Shown here piece after piece: positions 1-13,052 of a DNA stretch of 64,000 nucleotides (the stretch's first letter is position 1; each line of letters opens with the position of its first letter). The stretch is from NCBI RefSeq assembly GCF_051014445.1, contig NC_135141.1:930001-994000 (forward strand), written 5' to 3'. A model generated the notes under the pieces. That model was not told the DNA's origin and searched no databases. It saw only the letters and a list, made by a program, of their open reading frames with translations. The stretch is from Colletes latitarsis. Its lineage: Eukaryota; Arthropoda; Insecta; Hymenoptera; Colletidae. The position numbers and the translations under genes were made by a program.

Positions 1-3000
1 ATGCGGGCATCAGCCAGACCTAACCCAGACCTAAGCGGTTTTATCCTCTAAAATATTCATCGAAACCAGCTTTAATTGACTGTTTCAATGTGGTACAACA
101 TTACTACGTGATTCAAACCTGAAAAATTCAGGATGTAGCCAACAAGTATGCGAAGAAGGCAAAATCATGAGCCGGATGCGGTCATAACCCAGACCTAACC
201 GGTTTTGTCCTCTAAAATCTTGATCGAATTCAGGTTTAATTGACTGTTACCGTGTGGTGCCATATTACTATCTGATTCAAATCCGAAAAAACCCAGGATC
301 TGGCCAACAAGTATGCAAAGAAGGCGAAATCATGAGCCAGATGCGGGCATAACCCAGACCTAACCCAGACCTAAGCGTTGTCATCCTCTAAAATATTGAT
401 CGAAACCAAGTTTAATGGACTGTTTCAGTGTGGTACCACATTACTACGTGATTCAAACCCGAGAAAACCCAGGATCTGGCCAACAAGTATGCGAAGAAGG
501 CAAAATCATGAGCCAGATGCGGGCATAAGCCAGACCCAACCCAGACCTAACCGGTTTTATCCTGTAAAATATTGATCGAAACCAGCTTTAATTGACTGTT
601 TCAATGTGGTTCAACATTACTACGTGATTCAAATTCCAGAAAACCCAGGATCTGGCCAACAAGTATGCGAAGAAGGCAATATCATGAGCCAGATGCGGGC
701 ATAACCCAGACCTAAGCCAGACCTAACCGGTGTCATCCTTTAAAATATTGATCGAAACCAAGTTTAATGGACTGTTTCAGTGTGGTACCACATTACTACA
801 TGACTCAAACACGAAAAAACCCAGGATCTGGCCAACAAGTATGCGAAGAAGGCAAAATCATGAGCCAGATGCGGGCCTAACCCAGACCTAACCCAGACAT
901 TACCGGTTTTATCCTCTAAAATATTGGTCGAAACCAGGTTTTATTGACTGTTACTGTGTGGTACCACATTACTACGTGATTCAAATCCGAAAAAACCCAG
1001 GATCTGGCCAACAAGTATGCAAAGAAGGCAAAATCATGAGCCAGATGCGCGCATAACCCGGACCTAACCCAGACCTAACCGGTGTTATCCTCCAAAATAT
1101 TGATCGAAAATAAATTTAATGGACTGTTTCTGTGTGGTACCGCATTACTACGTGATTCAAACCCGAAAAAACCCAGGATCTTGCCAACAAATATACTAAG
1201 AAGTCAAAATCATGAGCGAGATGCGGGCATATCCCAGACCTAACCCAAACCTAACCGATTTTATCCTCTAAAATATTGATCGAAACCAGGTTTAGTGGAC
1301 TGTTTCAGTGTGGTACCACATTACTACGTAACACAAACACGAAAAACCCCAGGATATGGCCAACAAGTATGCGAAGAAGGCGAAATCCTGAGCCACATGC
1401 GGGCATAACGCAGACCTAACCCAGACCTAACCGATTTTGTCCTCTAAAATATTGATCGAAAACAAATTTAATGGACTGTTTCTGTGTGGTACCGCATTAC
1501 TACGTGATTCAAATCCGAAAAAACCCAGGATCTGGCCAACAAGTGTGCAAAGAAGGCAAAATCATGAGCCAGCTGCGGGCATAACCCAGACCTAACCCAG
1601 ACCTAACAGGTGTTATCCTTTAAAATATTGATCGAAACCAAGTTTAATGGACTGTTTCAGTGTGGTACCACATTACTACCTGATTCAAATCCGAAAAAAC
1701 CCAGGATCTGGCCAACAAGTATGCAATGAAGGCAGATTCACGAGCCAGATGCGCGCATAACCCAGACCTAAACCAGACCTAACCGGTGCCATCCTCTAAA
1801 ATATTGATAGAAACCAGCTTTAATTGACTGTTTCAATGTGGTTCAACATTACTACGTGATTCAAATTCGAGAAAACCGAGGATCTGGTCAACAAGTATGC
1901 GAAGAAGGCAAAATCATAAGCCAGATACGTGCATAACCCAGACCTAATCCAGACCTAACCGGTTTTATCCTGTAAAATATTGATCGAAACCAGCTTTAAT
2001 TGACTGTTTCAATGTGGTTCAACATTACTACGTGATCCAAATTCCAGAAAACACAGGATCTGGCCAACAAGTATGCGAAGAAGGCAAAATCATGAGCCAG
2101 ATGCGGGCATCAGCCAGACCTAACCCAGACCTAACCGATTTTGTCCTCTAAAATATTGATCGAAAACAAATTTAATGGACTGTTTCTGTGTGGTACCGCA
2201 TTACTACGTGATTCAAATCCGAAAAAACCCAGGATCTGGCCAACAAGTGTGCAAAGAAGGCAAAATCATGAGCCAGCTGCGGGCATAACCCAGACCTAAC
2301 CCAGACCTAACAGGTGTCATCCTTTAAAATATTGATCGAAACCAAGTTTAATGGACTGTTTCAGTGTGGTACCACATTACTACGTGACTCAAACCCGAAA
2401 AAACCCAGGATCTGGCCAACAAGTATGCGAAGAAGGCAAAATCATGAGCCAGATGCGGGCATCAGCCAGACCTAACCCAGACCTAAGCGGTTTTATCCTC
2501 TAAAATATTCATCGAAACCAGCTTTAATTGACTGTTTCAATGTGGTACAACATTACTACGTGATTCAAACTCGAAAAATTCAGGATGTAGCCAACAAGTA
2601 TGCGAAGAAGGCAAAATCATGAGCCGGATGCGGTCATAACCCAGACCTAACCGGTTTTGTCCTCTAAAATCTTGATCGAATTCAGGTTTAATTGACTGTT
2701 ACCGTGTGGTGCCATATTACTATCTGATTCAAATCCGAAAAAACCCAGGATCTGGCCAACAAGTATGCAAAGAAGGCGAAATCATGAGCCAGATGCGGGC
2801 TTAAACCAGACCTAACCGGTTTTATCCTCTAAAATATTGATCGAAACCAGGATTTATTGACTGTTACTGTGTGGTACCACATTACTACCTGATTCAAATC
2901 CGAAAAAACCCTGGATCTGGCCAAGAAGTATGCAAAGAAGGCGAAATCATGAGCCAGATGCGGGCATAACCAAGACCTAACCCAGACCTAACCGGTGTCA

Positions 3001-3414
3001 TCCTTTAAAATATTGATCGAAACCAAGCTTAGTGGACTGTTTCAGTGTGGTACCACATTACTACGTAACTCAAACACGAAAAAACCCAGGATCTGGCCAA
3101 CAAGTATGCGAAAAAGGCAAAATCATGAGCCAGATGCGGGCATAACACAGACCTAACCCAGACCTAAGCGGTTTTATCCTCTAAAATATTCCTCGAAACC
3201 AGCTTTAATTGACTGTTTCAATGTGGTACAACATTACTACGTGATTCAAACCCGAAAAATTCAGGATGTAGCCAACAAGTATGCGAATAAGGCAAAATCA
3301 TGAGCCGGATGCGGTCATAACCCAGACCTAACCGGTTTTGTCCTCTAAAATATTGATCGAATTCAGGTTTAATTGACTGTTACCGTGTGGTGCCATATTA
3401 CTATCTGATTCAAA
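1..3414. repeat. Region 1: leading satellite block
   Basis: This is continuous monomers with no gene or unique DNA. The first 345 bp (starting ATGCGGGCATCAGCC) recur at 2453 at offset 2452. Two further series are shared with the next region: about 1155-2103 recurs at about 3408-4356, and about 2130-3430 recurs at about 4735-6035. The block mixes EcoRI-bearing short monomers, monomers with TGTGGTTCAACA, and monomers with ATATACTAAGAAGTC. The left edge cuts a monomer, so the array extends beyond the window. Confidence 0.85.
130..294. repeat. Short 165-bp monomer variant (one 11-bp subrepeat missing)
   Basis: Measured from AGGATGTAGC at 130 to AGGATCTGGC at 295, this monomer is 165 bp. The missing 11 bp are one copy of the CCCAGACCTAA subrepeat: it reads CATAACCCAGACCTAACCGG where full monomers carry the motif twice. 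Short monomers recur at defined places in the higher-order units (for example around 2640, 5240, 8719, 14855 and 16070), so they make unit lengths non-multiples of 176. The loss looks like slippage between adjacent 11-bp units. The same monomer carries an EcoRI site (GAATTC at 226), TGTGGTGCCATA in place of the palindrome, and CTATCTGATTC in place of CTACGTGATTC. Confidence 0.9.
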
Positions 3415-4356
3415 CCCGAAAAATCCCAGGATCTTGCCAACAAATATACTAAGAAGTCAAAATCATGAGCGAGAGGCGGGCATATCCCAGACCTAACCCA
3501 AACCTAACCGATTTTATCCTCTAAAATATTGATCGAAACCAGGTTTAGTGGACTGTTTCAGTGTGGTACCACATTACTACGTAACACAAACACGAAAAAC
3601 CCCAGGATATGGCCAACAAGTATGCGAAGAAGGCGAAATCCTGAGCCACATGCGGGCATAACGCAGACCTAACCCAGACCTAACCGATTTTGTCCTCTAA
3701 AATATTGATCGAAAACAAATTTAATGGACTGTTTCTGTGTGGTACCGCATTACTACGTGATTCAAATCCGAAAAAACCCAGGATCTGGCCAACAAGTGTG
3801 CAAAGAAGGCAAAATCATGAGCCAGCTGCGGGCATAACCCAGACCTAACCCAGACCTAACAGGTGTCATCCTTTAAAATATTGATCGAAACCAAGTTTAA
3901 TGGACTGTTTCAGTGTGGTACCACATTACTACCTGATTCAAATCCGAAAAAACCCAGGATCTGGCCAACAAGTATGCAATGAAGGCAGATTCACGAGCCA
4001 GATGCGCGCATAACCCAGACCTAAACCAGACCTAACCGGTGCCATCCTCTAAAATATTGATAGAAACCAGCTTTAATTGACTGTTTCAATGTGGTTCAAC
4101 ATTACTACGTGATTCAAATTCGAGAAAACCGAGGATCTGGTCAACAAGTATGCGAAGAAGGCAAAATCATAAGCCAGATACGTGCATAACCCAGACCTAA
4201 TCCAGACCTAACTGGTTTTATCCTGTAAAATATTGATCGAAACCAGCTTTAATTGACTGTTTCAATGTGGTTCAACATTACTACGTGATCCAAATTCCAG
4301 AAAACCCAGGATCTGGCCAACAAGTATGCGAAGAAGGCAAAATCATGAGCCAGATG
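1155..4356. repeat. Higher-order repeat pair, offset 2253 bp
   Basis: The monomer series beginning AGGATCTTGC at 1175 recurs at 3428, and the private GATCCAAATTCCAG variant at 2034 recurs at 4287. Both give an offset of 2253 bp, which is 13 monomers less about 35 bp. Similarity spans about 1155-2103 against 3408-4356. Observed differences include GAAAACACAGG against GAAAACCCAGG near 2048/4301 and GAGATGCGGG against GAGAGGCGGG near 1219/3472. Both ends change subtype inside a monomer, as expected of homologous exchange between misaligned monomers. Confidence 0.8.
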
Positions 4357-6035
4357 TGGGCATAAGCCAGACCAAACCCAGACCTAACCGGTTTTATCTT
4401 CTAAAATATTGATCGAAACCAGATTTTAATGACTGCTACTGTGTGGTACCACATTACTACGTGATTCAAACCCGAAAAATCCCAGGATGTAGCCAGCAAG
4501 TATGCGAAGAAGGCAAAATCATGAGCCAGATGCGGGCATAACCCAGACCTAAACCAGACCTAACCGGTGTCATCCTTTAAAATATTGATCGAAACCAAGT
4601 TTAATGGACTGTTTCAGTGTGGTACCACATTACTACCTGATTCAAATCCGAAAAACCCCAGGATATGGCCAACAAGTATGCGAAGAAGGCGAAATCCTGA
4701 GCCACATGCGGGCATAACGCAGACCTAACCCAGACCTAACCGATTTTGTCCTCTAAAATATTGATCGAAAACAAATTTAATGGACTGTTTCTGTGTGGTA
4801 CCGCATTACTACGTGATTCAAATCCGAAAAAACCCAGGATCTGGCCAACAAGTGTGCAAAGAAGGCAAAATCATGAGCCAGCTGCGGGCATAACCCAGAC
4901 CTAACCCAGACCTAACAGGTGTCATCCTTTAAAATATTGATCGAAACCAAGTTTAATGGACTGTTTCAGTGTGGTACCACATTACTACGTGACTCAAACC
5001 CGAAAAAACCCAGGATCTGGCCAACAAGTATGCGAAGAAGGCAAAATCATGAGCCAGATGCGGGCATCAGCCAGACCTAACCCAGACCTAAGCGGTTTTA
5101 TCCTCTAAAATATTCATCGAAACCAGCTTTAATTGACTGTTTCAATGTGGTACAACATTACTACGTGATTCAAACTCGAAAAATTCAGGATGTAGCCAAC
5201 AAGTATGCGAAGAAGGCAAAATCATGAGCCGGATGCGGTCATAACCCAGACCTAACCGGTTTTGTCCTCTAAAATCTTGATCGAATTCAGGTTTAATTGA
5301 CTGTTACCGTGTGGTGCCATATTACTATCTGATTCAAATCCGAAAAAACCCAGGATCTGGCCAACAAGTATGCAAAGAAGGCGAAATCATGAGCCAGATG
5401 CGGGCTTAAACCAGACCTAACCGGTTTTATCCTCTAAAATATTGATCGAAACCAGGATTTATTGACTGTTACTGTGTGGTACCACATTACTACGTGATTC
5501 AAATCCGAAAAAACCCTGGATCTGGCCAAGAAGTATGCAAAGAAGGCGAAATCATGAGCCAGATGCGGGCATAACCAAGACCTAACCCAGACCTAACCGG
5601 TGTCATCCTTTAAAATATTGATCGAAACCAAGCTTAGTGGACTGTTTCAGTGTGGTACCACATTACTACGTAACTCAAACACGAAAAAACCCAGGATCTG
5701 GCCAACAAGTATGCGAAGAAGGCAAAATCATGAGCCAGATGCGGGCATAACACAGACCTAACCCAGACCTAAGCGGTTTTATCCTCTAAAATATTCCTCG
5801 AAACCAGCTTTAATTGACTGTTTCAATGTGGTACAACATTACTACGTGATTCAAACCCGAAAAATTCAGGATGTAGCCAACAAGTATGCGAAGAAGGCAA
5901 AATCATGAGCCGGATGCGGTCATAACCCAGACCTAACCGGTTTTGTCCTCTAAAATATTGATCGAATTCAGGTTTAATTGACTGTTACCGTGTGGTGCCA
6001 TATTACTATCTGATTCAAACCCGAAAAATCCCAGG
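2130..6035. repeat. Higher-order repeat pair, offset 2605 bp
   Basis: About 2130-3430 recurs at about 4735-6035. Markers are AACAGGTGTCATCC (CAGGT at 2311 and 4916), ATGCGGGCATCAGCC (2453 and 5058) and GGGCTTAAACCAG (TTAAACC at 2801 and 5406), all offset 2605. The copies are close but not identical: CTACCTGATT against CTACGTGATT near 2887/5492, and GCGAAAAAGG against GCGAAGAAGG near 3109/5714. It interleaves with the 2253-bp pair, so this part of the array is a mosaic of exchanged blocks. Confidence 0.8.
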
Positions 6036-8718
6036 ATCTGGCCAACAAGTATGCAAAGAAGGCGAAATCATGAGCCAGATGCGGGCTTAAACCAGACCTA
6101 ACCGGTTTTATCCTCTAAAATATTGATCGAAACCAGGATTTATTGACTGTTACTGTGTGGTACCACATTACTACGTGATTCAAATCCGAAAAAACCCAGG
6201 ATCTGGCCAATAAGTATGCAAAGAACGCGAAATCATGAGCCAGATGCAGGCATAACCCAGACCTAACCCAGACCTAACCGGTGTCATCCTTTAAAATATT
6301 GATCGAAACCAAGCTTAGTGGACTGTTTCAGTGTGGTACCACATTACTACGTAACTCAAACACGAAAAAACCCAGGATCTGGCCAACAAGTATGCGAAGA
6401 AGGCAAAATCATGAGCCAGATGCGGGCATAAGCCAGACCTAACCCAGACCTAACCGGTGTTATCCTCCAAAATATTGACCGAAACCAAATTTAATGGACT
6501 GTTTCTGTGTGGTACCGCATTACTACGTGATTCAAACCCGAAAAAACCCAAGATCTGGCCAACAAATATACTAAGAAGTCAAAATCATGAGCGAGATGCG
6601 GGCATAACCCAGACCTACCCCAAACCTAACCGGTGTTATCCTCTAAAATATTGATCGAAACTAGGTTTAATTGACTGTTTCACTGTGGTACCACATCACT
6701 ACGTGATTGAAACTGGAAAAAACCCAGGATCTGGCCAACAAGAATGCGAAGCAGGCAAAATCATGAGCCAGATTCGGGCATGACTCAGACCTAACCCAGA
6801 CCTAACCGGTGTTATCCTTCAAAATATTGATCGAAACCAGGTTTAGTTGACTGTTTCGTTGTCGTACCGCATTACTACGCCATTCAAACAGGGTAAAACC
6901 CATGTTCTGGCCAACAAGGATGCGGAAAAGGTAAAATCATGTGCCAGATGCGGGCATAACGCAGACCTAACCCAGACCTAACCGGTGTTATCCTCTAAAA
7001 TGTGGATCGAAACCAGCTTTAATTGACTGTTTCAGTGTGGTACCACATTACTACGTGACTCAAATTCGAAAAAACCCAGGTTCTGGCCAACAAGTATGCG
7101 AAGAAGGCAAAATCATGAGCCAGATGTGGGCATAAGCCGGACCTAACCGGTTTTATCCTCTAAAATATTGATCGAAACCAGGTTTAGTTGACTGTTTCGT
7201 TGTCGTACCGCATTACTACGCCATTCAAACAGGGTAAAACCCAGGTTCTGGCCAACAAGAATGCGGAAAAGGTAAAATCATGAGCCAGATGCAGGCATAA
7301 CCCAGACCTAAACCAGACCTAACCGGTGCCATCCTCTAAAATATTCATAGAAACCAGCTTTAATTGACTGTTTCAATGTGGTACAACATTACTACGTGAT
7401 TCAAACCCGATGAAACCCAGGATCTGGCCAACAAGTATGCGAGGAAGGCAAAATCATGAGCCAGATGCGGGCATAACCCGGACCTAACCCAGACCTAACC
7501 GGTGTGATCCTCTAAAATATTGATCGAAACCAGGTTTAATTGTCTGTAACAGTGTGGTACCACATTACTACGTGATTCAAACCCGAAAAAACCCAGGATC
7601 TGACCAACAAGTATGCGAAGAAGGCAAAATCATGAGCCAGATGCGTGCATAACCCAGACCTAACCCAAACCTAACCGGTGTCATCCTTTATAATATTGAT
7701 CGAAACCAAGTTTAATGGACTGTTTCAGTGTGGTACCACATTACAACGTGACTCAAACCCGAAAAAACCCAGGATCTGGCCAACAAGTATGCGAAGAAGG
7801 CAAAATCATAAGCCAGATGCGGGCATAACCCAGACCTAACCCAGACATTACCGGTTTTATCCTCTAAAATATCGGTCGAAACCAGGGTTTATTGACTGTT
7901 ACTGTGTGGTACCACATTACTACGTGATTCAAATCCGACAAAACCCAGGATCTGGCCAACAAGTATGCAAAGAAGGCAAAATCATGAGCCAGATGCGGGC
8001 ATAACCCAGACCTAACCCAGACATTACCGGTTTTATCCTCTAAAATATTGGTCGAAACCAGGTTTTATTGACTGTTACTGTGTGGTATCACATTACTACG
8101 TGATTCAAATCCGACAAAACCCAGGATCTGGCCAACAAGTATGCAAAGAAGGCAAAATCATGAGCCAGATGCGCGCATAACCCAGACCTAACCAAGACCT
8201 AACCGGTGTTATCCTCCAAAATATAGATCGAAAACAAATTTAATGGACTGTTTCTGTGTGGTACCACATTACTACGTGATTCAAACCCGAAAAAACCCAG
8301 GATCTGGCCAACAAATATACTAAGAAGTCAAAATCATGAGCGAGATGCGGGCATAACCCAGACCTAACCCAAACCTAACCGATTTTATCCTCTAAAATAT
8401 TGATCGAAACCAGGTTTTGTGGACTGTTTCAGTGTGGTACCACATTACTACGTAACACAAACACGAAAAAACCCAGGATATGGCCAACAAGTATGCGAAG
8501 AAGGCAAAATCATGAGCCAGATGCGGGCATAACGCAGTCCTAACCCAGACCTAACCGGTTTTATCCTCTAAAATGTGGATCCAAACCAGCTTTAATTGAC
8601 TGTTTCAGTGTGGTACCACATTACTACGTGACTCAAACCCGAAAAAAACCAGGTTCTGGCCAACAAGTATGCGAAGAAGGCAAAATCATGAGCCAGATGT
8701 GGGCATAACCCAGACCTA
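3415..8718. repeat. Long higher-order block A, first copy
   Basis: About 5.3 kb of ordered monomer subtypes recur at about 22626-27930 (offset 19,211, becoming 19,212 after a 1-bp A-tract change near 8290/27500). The part from about 3858 on also recurs in the block starting near 34070. A monomer beginning GTGTTATCCTCC at 6457, with AATATACTAAGAAGTC, is matched at 25668 and 36656. This first copy lacks changes shared by the other two: it has TTTCTGTGTGG near 4789 where they have TTTATGTGTGG, ATCTGGCC near 5018 where they have ATCTGTCC, and a 6-A rather than 7-A tract near 8290. It is therefore the outgroup. No gene is present. Confidence 0.85.
6823..6998. repeat. Divergent monomer subtype (TTCGTTGTCGTACCGC)
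   Basis: This 176-bp monomer is the most derived subtype I saw. TTCGTTGTCGTACCGC replaces the usual TTCAGTGTGGTACCAC, followed by ACTACGCCATTCAAACAGGG and TAAAACCCAGGTTCTGG or similar. The TTCGTTG core occurs at 6856, 7196, 10165, 26066, 26407, 28322, 37054, 37395 and 40376. All lie in equivalent positions of the three long copies, except 28322, which belongs to a local duplication. I saw none in 1-6.8 kb, 10.4-26 kb or 40.6-64 kb. The KpnI site and palindrome are lost. Confidence 0.8.
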
Positions 8719-9400
8719 ACCGGTTTTATCCTCTAAAATATTGATCGAAACCAGGTTTAATCGACTCTTTCAATGTGGGACAACATTACTACGTGATTCA
8801 AACCCGAAAAAACCCAGGATGTAGCCAGCAAGTATGCGACGAAGGCAAAATCATGAGCCAGATGCGCGCATAACCCAGACCTAACCCAGACCTAACCGGT
8901 GTCATCCTTTAAAATATTGATCGAAACCAAGTTTAATGGACTGTTTCAGTGTGGTACCACATTACTACATGACTCAAACACGAAAAAACCCAGGATCTGG
9001 CCAACAAGTATGCGAAGAAGGCAAAATCATGAGCCAGATGCGGGCCTAACCCAGACCTAACCCAGACATTACCGGTTTTATCCTCTAAAATATTGGTCGA
9101 AACCAGGTTTTATTGACTGTTACTGTGTGGTACCACATTACTACGTGATTCAAATCCGAAAAAAACCAGGTTCTGGCCAACAAGTATGCGAAGAAGGCAA
9201 AATCATGAGCCAGATGTGGGCATAACCCAGACCTAACCTGTTTTATCCTCTAAAATATTGATCGAAACCAGGTTTAATCGACTCTTTCAATGTGGGACAA
9301 CATTACTACGTGATTCAAACCCGAAAAAACCCAGGATGTAGCCAGCAAGTATGCGACGAAGGCAAAATCATGAGCCAGATGCGCGCATAACCCAGACCTA
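8690..9400. repeat. 517-bp local tandem duplication (three monomers, one short)
   Basis: The private string TCGACTCTTTCAATGTGGGA occurs at 8761 and again at 9278, 517 bp apart, equal to 176+176+165. Flanking sequence (GATGTGGGCATAACCCAG before, GTAGCCAGCAAGTATGCGAC after) is repeated too. The matching place in the third long copy (near 38950) has TCGACTCTTTC only once, so the duplication occurred in this copy only or was lost in the other. Confidence 0.8.
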
Positions 9401-12400
9401 ACCCAGACCTAACCGGTGTTATCCTCCAAAATATTGATCGAAAACAAATTTAATGGACTGTTCCTGTGTGGTACCGCATTACTACGTGATTCAAACCCGA
9501 AAAAACCCAGGATCTGGCCAACAAATATACTAAGAAGTCAAAATCATGAGCGAGATGCGGGCATATCCCAGACCTAACCCAAACCTAACCGATTTTATCC
9601 TCTAAAATATTGATCGAAACCAGGTTTAGTGGACTGTTTCAGTGTGGTACCACATTACTACGTAACACAAACACGAAAAACCCCAGGATATGGCCAACAA
9701 GTATGCGAAGAAGGCGAAAGTATGAGCCAGCTGCGGGCATAACCCAGACCTAACCCAGACCTAACAGGTGTCATCCTTTAAAATATTGATCGAAACCAAG
9801 TTAAAGGACTGTTTCAGTGTGGTACCACATTACTACGTGACTCAAACCCGAAAAAACCCAGGATCTGGCCAACAAGTTTGCGAAGAAGTCAAAATCATGA
9901 GCGAGATCCGGGCATAACCCAGACCTACCCCAAACCTAACCGGTGTTATCCTCTAAAATATTGATCGAACCTAGGTTTAATTGACTGTTTCACTGTGGTA
10001 CCACATCACTACGTGATTGAAACTGGAAAAAACCCAGGATCTGGCCAACAAGAATGCGAAGAAGGCAAAATCATGAGCCAGATTCGGGCATAACTCAGAC
10101 CTAACCCAGACCTAACCGGTGTTATCCTTCAAAATATTGATCGAAACCAGGTTTAGTTGACTGTTTCGTTGTCGTACCGCATTACTACGCCATTCAAACA
10201 GGGTAAAACCCAGGTTCTGGCCAACAAGTATGCGATGAAGGCAGAATCATGAGCGAGATGCGGGCATAACCCAGACCTAACCCAGACCTAACCGGTGTTA
10301 CCCTCCAAAATATTGATCGAAACCAAATTTAATGTATTGTTTCTGTGTGGTACCACATTACTACGTGATTCAAAACCGAAAAAACCCAGGATCAGGCCAA
10401 CAAGTATGCGAAGAAGGCAGATTCATGAGCCAGATGCGCACATAACCCAGACCTAAACCAGACCTAACCGGTGCCATCCTCTAAAATATTGATAGAAACC
10501 AGCTTTAATTGACTGTTTCAATGTGGTTCAACATTACTACGTGATTCAAATTCGAGAAAACCCAGGATCTGGCCAGCAAGTGTGCGAAGAATGCAAAATC
10601 ATGAGCCAGATGCGGGCATAACCCGGACCTAACCCAGACCTAACCGGTGTGATCCTCTAAAATATTGATCGAAACCAGGTTTAATTGTCTGTTACAGTGT
10701 GGTACCACATTACTACGTGATTCAAATCATAGAAAACCTAGGATCTGGCCAACAAGAATGCGGAAAAGGTAAAATCATGAGCCAGATGCGGGCATAACGC
10801 AGACCTAACCCAGACCTAACCGGTGTTATCCTCTAAAATGTGGATCGAAACCAGCTTTAATTGACTGCTTCAGTGTGGTACCACATTACTACGTGACTCA
10901 AACCCGAAAAAACCCAGGTTCTGGCCAACAAGTATGCGGAGAAGGCAAAATCATGAGCCAGCTGCGGGCATAACCCAGACCTAACCCAGACCTAACCGGT
11001 GTCATCCTTTAAAATATTGATCGAAACCAAGTTTTATGGACCGTTTCAGTGTGGTACCACATTACTACGTGACTCAAACCCGAAAAAACCCACGATCTGG
11101 TCAACAAGTATGCGAAGAAGGCAAAATCATGAGCCAGATGCGGGCATAAGCCAGACCTAACCCAGACCTAACCGGTTTTATCCTCTAAAATATTGATCGA
11201 AACCAGGTTTTATTGACTGCTACTGTGTGGTACCACATTACTACGTGATTCAAATCCGAAAAAACCCAGGATCTGGCCAACAAGTATGCAATGAAGGCAG
11301 ATTCATGAGCCAGATGCGCACATAACCCAGACCTAAACCAGACCTAACCGGTGTCATCCTCTAAAATATTGATCGAAACCAAGTTTAATGGACTGTTTCA
11401 GTGTGGTACCACATTACCACGTAACTCAAACACGAAAAACCCCAGGATCTGGCCAACAAGTATGCGAAGAAGGCAAAATCATGTGCCAGATGCGGGCATA
11501 ACCCAGACCTAACCCAGACCAAACCGGTTCTATCCTGTAAAATATTCATCGAAACCAGCTTTAATTGACTGTTTCAATGTGGTACAACATTACTACGTGA
11601 TTCAAACCCGATGAAACCCAGGATCTGGCCAACAAGTATGCGAGGAAGGCAAAATCATGAGCCAGATGCGGGCATAACACGGACCTAACCCAGACCTAAC
11701 CGGTGTGATCCTCTATAATATTGATCGAAACCAGGTTTAATTTTCTGTTACAGTGTTGTACCACATTACTACGCGATTCAAATCATAGAAAACGTAGGAT
11801 CTGGCCAACAAGAATGCGGAAAAGGTAAAATCATGAGCCAGATGCGGGCATAACGCAGACCTAACCCAGACCTAACCGGTGTTATCCTCTAAAATGTGGA
11901 TCGAAACCAGCTTTAATTGACTGTTTCAGTGTGGTACCACATTACTACGTGACTCAAACCCGAAAAAGCCCAGGTTCTGGCCAACCAGTATGCGAAGAAG
12001 GTAAAATCATGAGCCAGCTGCGGGCGTAACCCAGACCTAACCCAGACTTAACCGGTGTCATCCTTTAAAATATTGATCGAAACCAAGTTTTATGGACTGT
12101 TTCAGTGTGGTACCACATAACTACGTGACTCAAACCCGAAAAAACCCACGATCTGGTCAACAAGTATGCGAAGAAGGCAAAATCATGAGCCAGATGCGGG
12201 CATAAGCCAGACCTAACCCAGACCTAACCGGTTTTATCCTCTAAAATATTAATCGAAACCAAGTTTAATGGACTGTTTCAGTGTGGTACCACATTACTAC
12301 GTGATTCAAATCATAGAAAACCTAGGATCTGGCCAACAAGAATGCGGAAAGGGTAAAATCATGAGCCAGATGCGGGCATAACGCAGACCTAACCCAGACC

Positions 12401-13052
12401 TAACCGGTGTTATCCTCTAAAATGTGGATCGAAACCAGCTTTAATTGACTGTTTCAGTGTGGTACCACATTACTACGTGACTCAAACCCGAAAAAACCCA
12501 GGTTCTGGCCAACCAGTATGCGAAGAAGGCAAAATCATGAGCCAGCTGCGGGCCTAACCCAGACCTAACCCAGACCTAACCGGTGTCATCCTTTAAAATA
12601 TTGATCGAAACCAAGTATTATGGACTGTTTCAGTGTGGTACCACATTACTACGTGACTCAAACCCGAAAAAACCCACGATCTGGTCAACAAGTATGCGAA
12701 GAAGGCAAAATCATGAGCCAGATGCGGGCATAAGCCAGACCTAACCCAGACCTAACCGGTTTTATCCTCTAAAATATTCATTGAAACCAGCTTTAATTGA
12801 CTGTTTCAATGTGGTACAACATTACTACGTGATTCAAACCCGATGAAACCCAGGATCTGGCCAACAAGTATGCGAGGAAGGCAAAATCATGAGCCAGATG
12901 CGGGCATAACCGTGTCCTAACCCAGACCTAACCGGTTTTATCCTCTAAAGTATTGATCGAAACCAAGTTTAATGGACTGTTTCAGTGTGGTACCACATTA
13001 CTACGTGATTCAAATCCGAAAAAACCCAGGATCTGGCCAACAAGTATGCAAA
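8719..13052. repeat. Long higher-order block B, first copy (proximal part)
   Basis: This stretch continues block A and is matched in the third long copy at about 38919-44847. The offset steps by about whole monomers: 30035 (markers 9461/39496), 30211 (9871/40082), 30739 (10621/41360), 30563 (11707/42270) and 31795 (12946/44741). The steps are +176, +528, -176 and +1232 (seven monomers), so the two copies differ by gain or loss of one, three, one and seven monomers while the rest stays aligned. The second long copy lacks 8719 to about 11690 as a contiguous piece. No gene or unique DNA is present. Confidence 0.8.

Noticed and set aside
378..575. Open frame of 65 codons on the plus strand, with relatives at 6457-6654, 25668-25865 and 36656-36853
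   Set aside because: These are chance frames in the satellite. They start at TTG or GTG rather than ATG and recur only because the DNA repeats. Because 176 is not a multiple of 3, the frame shifts with each monomer and soon meets a stop. There is no domain or signal.
6850..6875. Possible CENP-B box at TTTCGTTGTCGTACCGC
   Set aside because: Only the first part fits. The required A at position 10 and CGGG at positions 13-16 of the box (NTTCGNNNNANNCGGGN) are absent. No reverse-strand match was seen either.
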